From the NCBI GenBank assembly GCA_964360835.1, contig CAYHYG010000031.1, positions 1 through 12,064 on the forward strand: a stretch of 12,064 nt of DNA, given 5' to 3'. This document shows, piece after piece, positions 6,326-11,108 of this stretch; position 1 is the first letter of the stretch, and each line of letters opens with the position of its first letter. This DNA is from CAYHYG01 sp964360835 (lineage in GTDB: Bacteria > Patescibacteriota > Patescibacteriia > UBA1558 > 2-01-FULL-52-15). The notes under the pieces were generated by a model. It did not search any database and was not told the origin of the DNA. It saw only the letters and a list, made by a program, of their open reading frames with translations. A program made the position numbers and the translations under genes.

Positions 6326-6970
6326 TTATTGAGCGATAGCTTTGTTAACTTCCGTTACGTAACGCTCTTGAGTCCAGGTCTCTGGAGACTTCAAGATTCG
6401 TTGACCGTCTTTGATTATAACTTTTGTATGCTGATAAGCCACGCCATATTCTCTAGCCAGCTCTTTCTCTGCTTCATCTGTCTGACCATCATTATAGTTA
6501 ACCCTAAATGCCACGACCTGATCAGTGGTCAAACTATCAAAAGCCAGATACATCTTGGGTACTTCTGCCTTGCAGGTCGGGCACCAATCAGCGTAAAAAT
6601 ATAGCAAGATAACTTTTTTTGATTCACGTGCCGCGGCGTAATCAACTTGATTGAAATCATAAACCTTAGCTTGATTACCTGCCAAAACTGTGCCGGTGTA
6701 CTGAATCATCACTAGCTTCTCAGCATCATCCACTATCATCGCTTCATCATCTTCCTTTTTAATCATGGCCTCTTCGCTCGAAGTAGCTAGTTTCTCGTCA
6801 TCCTTTATCATTGCCTTTTTCTCTTCCGTCAGGATGTCCTGCACTTGCATCGAATCCGGGGCAGATTGTTGACTGACATACCACCATCCGACCAGAGCTA
6901 AGATGACGACCGCGACGATACTACCGACTATAGCAGTTGACCCACGCTGCGAATACGTACTTTGTTTCAT
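6326..6970 (-). CDS. membrane-anchored thioredoxin with acidic linker and His at the cis-Pro position
   Basis: A 214-residue thiol-redox protein. One helix (residues 13-31) is followed by a charged linker (about 45-90) with three degenerate repeats around AMI: KKAMIKDDEKLA, EEAMIKKEDD and DEAMIVDDAEKLV. The thioredoxin fold (about 100-214) has the active site YADWCPTC (C130, C133). The position corresponding to the conserved cis-proline of YGIxGxPT is histidine: YGVAYQHT, H181, codon CAT on the minus strand at 6430-6428. Loss of this proline is known to change substrate handling and to let thioredoxin active-site cysteines bind metal or Fe-S. It lies 12 bases after the M23 lipoprotein gene and 1 base before ccdA, so CcdA is the probable electron donor. 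The fold is certain; redox direction and possible metal binding are open. Confidence 0.9.
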   Translation of the reverse strand: MKQSTYSQRGSTAIVGSIVAVVILALVGWWYVSQQSAPDSMQVQDILTEEKKAMIKDDEKLATSSEEAMIKKEDDEAMIVDDAEKLVMIQYTGTVLAGNQAKVYDFNQVDYAAARESKKVILLYFYADWCPTCKAEVPKMYLAFDSLTTDQVVAFRVNYNDGQTDEAEKELAREYGVAYQHTKVIIKDGQRILKSPETWTQERYVTEVNKAIAQ

Positions 6971-6982
6971 ACTTATGTGATA

Positions 6983-8083
6983 CTAATTATTAATAATGAT
7001 GCTTGGGTTGATCCAAGCGTTTAGTTCATTTTTTTTACTCACATACCCTCGGACATCTATAGCTGATCCTTTATGAATACCCAGATGAAAGTGTTGACGC
7101 TCGTAGTCAGTTTCCTCCGACATATCATAACCGAGTCTACCGATTATTTGTTCGCCGATCAGATAGTCACCTACTTGATGCTTGATACTGTCTAACGCCA
7201 GATGGCCGTAAACCACGCTAACTATTTGATCATCGGTCTGGCAAGATTGCACTGCTACACCGCCGTATCCGTTTGACTGATTCTTTTGTATCAAGGGACC
7301 ACTACATACAGCCATTACCTCGATCATCTGGTTTTTTTCTTCGGGAAAGACTTCATAATCCACTCCCGTGTGATACCCGCTAAATCTCTCCGGTTGTACT
7401 GGTGAATCTACCGAGCTTATGAGTCTGGCGAATGGTTTCTTGGTTACGCGTTCTGACGCTCTGGCCAAAGGCTGATGCCAGGCTAGTCGGTCATTGTCGA
7501 ACACTATACTATCGATGATATCCTCAAAGATTTCTCCCGCTAGCTCTGGACTATAGGCAATGACATAGAAAATACTGGGATTTGTTTCGGCAAAACGTAT
7601 ATCTACGAGCCGATGTCGTTGACTGCGCCAATATGGTTGTCCAGCAAAAACTGGGACTTCCGGTTTTTTTTCGATTTCATATCTGACAGCCGGATGATCG
7701 CCAACAATAGTCTGTTCACTTGAGTATATCTTGACAGTACTCAAGGTCAGAAAATCATTAGCAGTAAACTGCCGAATAAAAACCTGTGACTTCTCTAGAT
7801 TATCTAAACCGTTACTCCTCGGATCATACAAGTTGATAGCCTGAGTAGCTGAGACATATTCAGCTTGCCAGCCATTCGGTACTGCTAAGGAGAAACGAAA
7901 GGCCTTATTTATGACTGACAGATCAAAGGTATGAGTTGGCTTATCCTCTGTGATCATTTCCGATGTGCTCGCAGCTTGATCAGATAATGGTTGAAATGTT
8001 GCTGTACGAGGTGTATCCATTGTACAAGCAGTCAGACTTAGAATTATAATACATGATGCTAGAGGGGCAACTGATCGTTTCAT
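6983..8083 (-). CDS. M23-family lipoprotein peptidase with N-terminal beta-rich domain
   Basis: An exported lipoprotein predicted to cut or bind peptidoglycan. The 366-residue protein starts with KR, a hydrophobic stretch and the lipobox LTAC (C20). A middle region (about 55-195) reads FRFSLAVPNGWQAEYV and ends in an IFEDIIDSIVF stretch; it recalls PsbP-like folds, but that is weak. The C-terminal M23 domain (about 220-366) keeps all metal and catalytic positions: H238 and D242 (HTGVD), H294 (YGH) and H331/H333 (HFH). It also has C260 and C281 on what should be neighbouring strands, which could form a disulfide; the other M23 protein here has no cysteine. It heads a leftward cluster of thioredoxin, CcdA and DipZ-like genes and may be a client of that redox chain. 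No Shine-Dalgarno is visible. Confidence 0.88.
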   Translation of the reverse strand: MKRSVAPLASCIIILSLTACTMDTPRTATFQPLSDQAASTSEMITEDKPTHTFDLSVINKAFRFSLAVPNGWQAEYVSATQAINLYDPRSNGLDNLEKSQVFIRQFTANDFLTLSTVKIYSSEQTIVGDHPAVRYEIEKKPEVPVFAGQPYWRSQRHRLVDIRFAETNPSIFYVIAYSPELAGEIFEDIIDSIVFDNDRLAWHQPLARASERVTKKPFARLISSVDSPVQPERFSGYHTGVDYEVFPEEKNQMIEVMAVCSGPLIQKNQSNGYGGVAVQSCQTDDQIVSVVYGHLALDSIKHQVGDYLIGEQIIGRLGYDMSEETDYERQHFHLGIHKGSAIDVRGYVSKKNELNAWINPSIIINN

Positions 8084-8089
8084 GCTATC

Positions 8090-8124
8090 AGCGTATAGTG
8101 ATTAATAATATATGTCAAGTTGAC
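8090..8124 (-). promoter_or_regulatory. promoter and operator candidate for the M23/redox cluster
   Basis: On the minus strand TTGACA (8113-8118) is followed by TATACG after 15 bases (8092-8097) or TACGCT after 17 (8090-8095). The -35 is perfect, the -10 poor. It lies inside the palindrome GTCAAGTTGAC (8114-8124). The 12-mer ATGTCAAGTTGA (8112-8123) recurs inverted in the large palindrome before the XRE gene (8730-8741). Transcription would start within a few bases of the ATG at 8083. The weak -10 suggests it may be activated. Confidence 0.55.
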
Positions 8125-8130
8125 TTTACA

Positions 8131-8487
8131 TTACCTATTTGATATCCAGGAGATAATCTTTCCCAAAATCATACCGGCTAGAGCCGAGACTAACCACATA
8201 TCGAGCCTATGACTCAAACTCTGTTGTATCAGGCCAAGTATGAGGATGAGAGCGCCTATCATAAACCCCATATGAGCTGACAGGCCTTGTTGTCTCTGCT
8301 CACGTTCGTCACGAGGACGCTCACGCCAGACAAAAATCAAAAAGATAGAGAATAGAGCAACGATCAAAGCTACGATCATCATCTCTAGTGGGGTTGGCAT
8401 CCACCACTTCCAGGGGTTAACGAGTAACAAAAGTAAGGCGATCAAGGTACAGCCTAAAATTAATTCTGCCGAAAATTTATTTCTCAT
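8131..8487 (-). CDS. four-helix membrane protein, DUF2178-like
   Basis: A 118-residue integral membrane protein with four predicted helices (about 8-24, 34-54, 72-90 and 97-114). Between helices 2 and 3 is a hydrophilic loop ERPRDEREQRQQ (56-67). A DERE motif in the loop of a small four-helix protein paired with an XRE regulator is typical of the DUF2178 group. That assignment is from memory of the pattern and only moderately sure. The ATG lies inside the end of the XRE gene (11-base overlap), so the two are translationally coupled. The membrane protein may be a sensor or inhibitor of the regulator; that is inference. Confidence 0.7.
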   Translation of the reverse strand: MRNKFSAELILGCTLIALLLLLVNPWKWWMPTPLEMMIVALIVALFSIFLIFVWRERPRDEREQRQQGLSAHMGFMIGALILILGLIQQSLSHRLDMWLVSALAGMILGKIISWISNR

Positions 8488-8692
8488 AGCGCAAAAAAAA
8501 TATCTTTTCTAAAGGTAAATGAAAAAACTTAGCGATCTTCAAAGCTAAGAGTACCGACGGCACATAGTTGCCTTTTTCAATAGCGATGATAGTCTGGCGG
8601 GTCACCCCTACTACCGCCGCCAGATCTTCTTGGGTCACTTCTCGTCGCACTCGAAATTCGTAAACAGCATTGACTATAGTTTCCTTAGACAT
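8477..8692 (-). CDS. small XRE-family HTH transcriptional regulator
   Basis: A 71-residue DNA-binding protein that is little more than one helix-turn-helix domain. Residues 20-40 (TQEDLAAVVGVTRQTIIAIEKG) match XRE/Cro-type regulators, followed by YVPSVLLALKIAKFFHLPLEKIF (43-65), the standard continuation. Such short proteins bind as dimers to palindromes. A 13-bp-arm palindrome covers the predicted promoter of this gene, which suggests autoregulation. A 12-base piece of the same site occurs at the promoter of the downstream M23/redox cluster, a probable second target. The ATG at 8692 lies about two bases from the predicted transcription start, so the message is nearly leaderless. The gene overlaps the membrane-protein gene by 11 bases. 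Confidence 0.93.
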   Translation of the reverse strand: MSKETIVNAVYEFRVRREVTQEDLAAVVGVTRQTIIAIEKGNYVPSVLLALKIAKFFHLPLEKIFFLRYEK

Positions 8693-8700
8693 ATATCATC

Positions 8701-8747
8701 ACAATACAACGAACAATGATAATGTCAAATCAACTTGACATTATCAT
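8701..8747 (-). promoter_or_regulatory. XRE promoter overlapped by a 13-bp-arm palindrome
   Basis: ATGATAATGTCAA (8716-8728) and TTGACATTATCAT (8735-8747) are perfect reverse complements separated by 6 bases. On the minus strand the promoter reads TTGACA (8723-8728), 16 bases, TATTGT (8701-8706), so the left arm contains the -35 box. Binding there would block or shape transcription of the XRE/membrane-protein pair. The right arm holds an outward TTGACA on the plus strand, but no good -10 follows. Confidence 0.7.
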
Positions 8748-8772
8748 CTCTGTCGATCAGTATTAAGATTTT

Positions 8773-9414
8773 TTATACTTCAACCTCCTGTCCTTCCATC
8801 AAGCTGATAAACTCAATCCCTTCTTTTGGTAATTCTTGAGCTGGTAAACGATGACTTAACGAACCCCGGCCAGGCAGAAACATACCATCATGCACTGGAA
8901 AGGCTTTCTTTGGTTTCACTGCCTTGGCATAATCAATAGCTTCAGAAATTTTCATCCATGGACCCGCTACTGGTAAAGCTAGAGCATCGACAGCAAATCC
9001 TGGCTGATAGAAATCATCTCCGGGGTAAAATAATTTTTTATTAATAAAATAACCTGTATTGATAACCTCAGGCCAACCAGGATAAATAATAGCGTGTTTG
9101 ACTCCATGACCGGAAATTTCCAAACCTTGGTGTATTATTGATTGTCCGTCCTCAAGGAGCGTGTAGTCAATACCTTTATCCTTCAAAACCTTACCTACAC
9201 CTTTGTTGGTGTATATAACGACGCCTAGATTATTCTTCACAATGGTCTCTACCGAATCCAAGTGTAGGTGATCCTGATGCTCATGAGTAATCAAAAGAAT
9301 ATCAATGCCCTCTTCGTTCTCCTGACCAGATGAATATGCACCCGGATCAGTCATGATAGTCAGCCCAGATTCTTTGATAACTAGGCAACAATGGCCGATT
9401 TTTTTGATCGTCAT
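8773..9414 (-). CDS. UlaG-like metallo-beta-lactamase-fold hydrolase
   Basis: A 213-residue cytoplasmic MBL-fold protein, probably a hydrolase with two bound metals. The metal-binding motif is THEHQDHLHLD (43-53; H44, H46, D48, H49), with further ligand candidates H103 and H107, D133 or D134 in YPGDDF (130-135) and H175 in FPVHDG (172-177). The order and short length fit the UlaG/YtkL-like branch (uncharacterised, L-ascorbate-lactonase-like fold) rather than beta-lactamases or RNase J. Substrate cannot be told. It is read leftward toward the XRE gene; the 80-base gap carries that gene's promoter, so they are probably separate units. A TACAAT -10 candidate lies at 9431-9436, but I see no good -35. 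Confidence 0.87.
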   Translation of the reverse strand: MTIKKIGHCCLVIKESGLTIMTDPGAYSSGQENEEGIDILLITHEHQDHLHLDSVETIVKNNLGVVIYTNKGVGKVLKDKGIDYTLLEDGQSIIHQGLEISGHGVKHAIIYPGWPEVINTGYFINKKLFYPGDDFYQPGFAVDALALPVAGPWMKISEAIDYAKAVKPKKAFPVHDGMFLPGRGSLSHRLPAQELPKEGIEFISLMEGQEVEV

Positions 9415-9437
9415 ATAATTTGGTGTCTGTATTGTAC

Positions 9438-9461
9438 CAACCTTCGCTTAAGCTTCGGTTG
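9438..9461. repeat. hairpin element A: conserved core, variable stem
   Basis: CAACC (9438-9442) and GGTTG (9457-9461) pair around the 14-base core TTCGCTTAAGCTTC. The core matches that of element B (read on the minus strand, 9622-9609) at 12 of 14 bases, while the stems differ. It lies just before the MBL gene and beside its possible -10 box. Confidence 0.6.
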
Positions 9462-9495
9462 ACTAGGGCCATCGACCTGAAAATAAACGAGCAAC

Positions 9496-9572
9496 TGGTG
9501 GGCGTGGATGGACTTGAACCATCGACCCCGGCCTTATAAGGGCCGTGCTCTAACCAGCTGAGCTACACGCCC
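9496..9572 (-). tRNA. tRNA-Ile (anticodon UAU)
   Basis: A complete 77-base tRNA with encoded CCA. Acceptor stem GGGCGTG/CACGCCC (7 bp), D stem GCTC/GAGC with a GG-containing loop, anticodon stem CGGCC/GGCCG, loop CTTATAA, variable loop GGGTC, T stem GATGG/CCATC with loop TTCAAGT, and A73 are all perfect. The anticodon is at 9538-9536 and reads TAT, decoding AUA. Isoleucine identity elements present are A37, A38, A73, U12-A23 and C4-G69; C29-G41 is G-C here instead. Most bacteria read AUA with tRNA-Ile(CAU) modified to lysidine by TilS, so UAU is unusual. AUA codons are used in this window, for example in the LysM/M23 gene. Confidence 0.93.
9536..9549 (+). repeat. 14-base repeat, copy 1 (inside the tRNA anticodon arm)
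   Basis: ATAAGGGCCGTGCT on the plus strand covers part of the anticodon loop, the 5' anticodon stem and part of the D stem of the tRNA. An identical copy lies at 9628-9641. Confidence 0.8.
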
Positions 9573-9602
9573 AGCAGTTGCTCGCTCAAATTACCCTACC
9601 TG

Positions 9603-9628
9603 TCCCACGAAGCTTTGGCGAAGTGGGA
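9603..9628. repeat. hairpin element B: conserved core, variable stem
   Basis: TCCCAC (9603-9608) pairs with GTGGGA (9623-9628) around a 14-base core (9609-9622) that reads TTCGCCAAAGCTTC on the minus strand. It is the second member of the element A family. It is preceded by TACCTG (9597-9602), as is hairpin C. Confidence 0.65.
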
Positions 9629-9641
9629 TAAGGGCCGTGCT
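9628..9641 (+). repeat. 14-base repeat, copy 2 (tRNA anticodon-arm fragment)
   Basis: Identical to the tRNA segment at 9536-9549 and exactly filling the space between hairpin B and the TACCTG before hairpin C. A copied tRNA piece is likely, since a chance 14-base match this close is improbable. Confidence 0.75.
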
Positions 9642-9646
9642 ACCTG

Positions 9647-9684
9647 CCCCGTGCCAACCGAATCTTATGAGGTCTGGTGCGGGG
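9647..9684. repeat. hairpin C, 13 bp with one bulge
   Basis: CCCCGTGCCAACC (9647-9659) pairs with GGTCTGGTGCGGGG (9671-9684) with two wobble pairs (in one strand sense), a bulged C at 9674 and an 11-base loop. Like element B it is preceded by TACCTG and closes with GGGxTAA, suggesting a related insertion-type element. Confidence 0.6.
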
Positions 9685-9699
9685 TAACCAACTGCTGTG

Positions 9700-9725
9700 T
9701 CCGCTAGAGCGAAAACGACGGCGGA
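9700..9725. other. short hairpin D (TCCGC/GCGGA)
   Basis: Five-base arms TCCGC (9700-9704) and GCGGA (9721-9725) enclose 16 bases. Weak alone, it is listed because it continues the run of hairpins between the tRNA and the DHH gene. Confidence 0.3.
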
Positions 9726-9744
9726 AGCTACAGGCGCGAAAGAA

Positions 9745-9761
9745 AGCACAACAATTGTGCT
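9745..9761 (-). terminator. probable intrinsic terminator of the DHH gene
   Basis: AGCACAA (9745-9751) pairs perfectly with TTGTGCT (9755-9761) over a 3-base loop. Read on the minus strand it is followed by TTCTTTCGCG, a broken T-tract. It lies 66 bases after the DHH stop codon. A tRNA promoter candidate lies in between, so it could instead act as an early attenuator for the tRNA transcript. Confidence 0.5.
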
Positions 9762-9781
9762 GGTTTACTAACCGCTTGTCA

Positions 9782-9810
9782 ATTATACCCTGCTAATTAG
9801 AAACCCCCAA
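9782..9810 (-). promoter_or_regulatory. promoter candidate for the tRNA transcript (TTGGGG-N17-TATAAT)
   Basis: On the minus strand TTGGGG (9805-9810) stands 17 bases before a perfect TATAAT (9782-9787). A second overlapping candidate is TTGACA (9777-9782), 17 bases, CACAAT (9754-9759). Either would give a long leader of about 175-200 bases carrying hairpins D, C and B before the tRNA. Confidence is limited because the -35 or the -10 is poor in each. Confidence 0.4.
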
Positions 9811-9826
9811 CTCCTTGCTTCTAATT

Positions 9827-10936
9827 CTAACCTTGTATCAACTTCAACTTTTCTTCCAACGTAGCCAATACATCCTGCTCTATAGATGGCAATGCTTTCG
9901 GGAATGAAATCTGCACCGAGCGTCGGTTGCCTTCAGGTTTAAACTTGGACAGCAAGACCGTCAAATCATAGTTTTCGCGAGCCACCGCGTGAACTTCGGT
10001 CTGCTCAAATTCTTTCTGATAAAAAAGGATGGCTATCTGCGCCTGAGGCGACGTCAGGATGAGATCCTGACACAGAGATCCCCATGAAACTTCTGTCGCT
10101 CCGGTCTCCTGACGGGTCACAAAGGAGTAGACAATACCATTCTGACGTTTGAGTCGGGATAATATAGTACCCCATAATTTCAAAGTTGCTAAATCTTTGT
10201 TGCGGTAAAGGTTAAGGATGATTTCTTCACGCTTGGCACCAGCTACGATAAATTCGCTGGCCAAACTCAAAGTTTGCGGTGTTACTAGGGGCGACTGAAA
10301 GCTGTCAGTGGCGGCGATCATACCTATTAATAGATAATGCGCCAGCTGCCGATCAAGCATACGATCAAATAATTCATAAGATATTTCAGCCAGTGAAGTA
10401 GCGGTAATAGCTACCACGTTAATCAAACCAAAGTTGGTGTTATCAACCTGACGGTCTATATTAATAATCGGTACTCGCCCAAAAGCATTCTTGTTGTCCT
10501 GATAGACTTTACCGAGTGAAATCTTGTCTACCGCGCCGATACTAAGGATCAGGTCAAAAGGAAAATTAGTTTCGAGCGGACGGACATCGGCCGGAGTCAG
10601 ATTCCCGCTCTTGGTACCGATCAAAACGTCAAGATAGCCATCGCCTTTTTCATAGCGTAATTCTTTCATTTCAACTTTGGAAGTATCCAACCGGACTACA
10701 AAATGATGATGAGCGGCTTGGTCTGTCTGGATCACTTGATAGTCAGGCAACCAGCGAAACATCTCAGGCGAATTGTGATCAATCACAATTTCACACTGCT
10801 TACCTTTTTCCAACAACCAATGTCGCCAGGCTAAAGCGCTAGCCATCTCATCATAACCGCAGTTCTGACGAGCAGTTACCAAGATCGAACGAGACCGTTC
10901 AATCAACATTTTAATTTGTTCCTGTTCGCTTGGCAT
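9827..10936 (-). CDS. degenerate DHH-family phosphoesterase (likely inactive NrnA-like protein)
   Basis: The 369-residue layout is that of DHH/DHHA1 phosphoesterases such as NrnA, which degrade nanoRNA and pAp, but the catalytic residues are mostly lost. The first motif, usually PDxDAxGS, is CGYDEMAS (26-33). The motif after LDTS (D84) keeps its aspartate. The signature DHH is DRQ within INIDRQVDNTNFG (158-170; DRQ 161-163). The next aspartate motif, usually TDTGxF, reads AATDSF (208-213). The DHHA1 glycine-histidine stretch (GGGH) is absent. Flanking hallmarks such as SLAEISYELFDRML (181-194) keep the fold recognisable. It is divergent from infB, a common NrnA-type neighbourhood. I infer a binding or regulatory role; a changed active site is possible. 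The ATG is a few bases from the predicted transcription start. Confidence 0.82.
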   Translation of the reverse strand: MPSEQEQIKMLIERSRSILVTARQNCGYDEMASALAWRHWLLEKGKQCEIVIDHNSPEMFRWLPDYQVIQTDQAAHHHFVVRLDTSKVEMKELRYEKGDGYLDVLIGTKSGNLTPADVRPLETNFPFDLILSIGAVDKISLGKVYQDNKNAFGRVPIINIDRQVDNTNFGLINVVAITATSLAEISYELFDRMLDRQLAHYLLIGMIAATDSFQSPLVTPQTLSLASEFIVAGAKREEIILNLYRNKDLATLKLWGTILSRLKRQNGIVYSFVTRQETGATEVSWGSLCQDLILTSPQAQIAILFYQKEFEQTEVHAVARENYDLTVLLSKFKPEGNRRSVQISFPKALPSIEQDVLATLEEKLKLIQG

Positions 10937-10946
10937 AAATCATGTC

Positions 10947-10975
10947 ACCATACTCTACTAGCAGAAGGGTGTCAA
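10947..10975 (-). promoter_or_regulatory. promoter of the DHH gene (TTGACA-N17-TATGGT)
   Basis: On the minus strand a perfect -35 TTGACA (10970-10975) is 17 bases from TATGGT (10947-10952). Transcription would start near 10940, about four bases before the ATG at 10936, giving a near-leaderless mRNA. The -35 box lies in the left arm of the 15-bp inverted repeat. Confidence 0.7.
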
Positions 10976-11017
10976 CCCAGCACCACTGCAAAAAAGTGAA
11001 GCGGTGCTGGGTTGACA
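10970..11017. repeat. 15-bp perfect inverted repeat carrying both divergent -35 boxes
   Basis: TGTCAACCCAGCACC (10970-10984) and GGTGCTGGGTTGACA (11003-11017) are exact reverse complements around an 18-base spacer. Each outer end is a TTGACA -35 box pointing outward, one for the DHH gene and one for infB. It may be an operator, a cruciform, or a promoter-bearing repeat inserted here. Confidence 0.85.
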
Positions 11018-11040
11018 AAATCCCCATTTTCCAGTAAATT
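11012..11040 (+). promoter_or_regulatory. infB promoter (TTGACA-N17-TAAATT)
   Basis: A perfect -35 TTGACA (11012-11017) stands 17 bases before TAAATT (11035-11040). The start should be near 11047, leaving a leader of about 62 bases before the infB ATG. Confidence 0.75.
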
Positions 11041-11108
11041 TCAATCGCTTTCCGCTCTCTACGGCCTGATCAAATCGCGGTCACGACTTTCTAAACTTAA
11101 ATACACCA

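Larger units (their letters stand above)
9488..9584. repeat. inverted repeat enclosing the tRNA gene
   Basis: CGAGCAACTGGTGGGCGTG (9488-9506) and CACGCCCAGCAGTTGCTCG (9566-9584) are reverse complements with one mismatch. Seven bases of each arm are the tRNA acceptor stem; the other twelve are 5' leader, or 3' CCA plus trailer. The precursor could thus extend its acceptor stem by about eleven pairs. In the leftward transcript the trailer is followed by the U-rich TTTATTTT, so the fold might also aid termination. Confidence 0.75.

Noticed and set aside
6911..6941. Type IV pilin-like start of the anchored thioredoxin (RG followed by a hydrophobic stretch)
   Set aside because: The essential glutamate at position +5 of prepilins is missing (V15), and the rest is a thioredoxin; a plain membrane anchor explains it.
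9438..9761. CRISPR array
   Set aside because: Hairpins have different stems and irregular spacing; no regular direct repeat with unique spacers and no cas genes.
9585..9780. tmRNA, RNase P RNA, SRP RNA or a second tRNA in the hairpin cluster
   Set aside because: I found no SRP tetraloop motif, no tmRNA acceptor half, no RNase P core and no tRNA cloverleaf; only local hairpins and the copied 14-mer.
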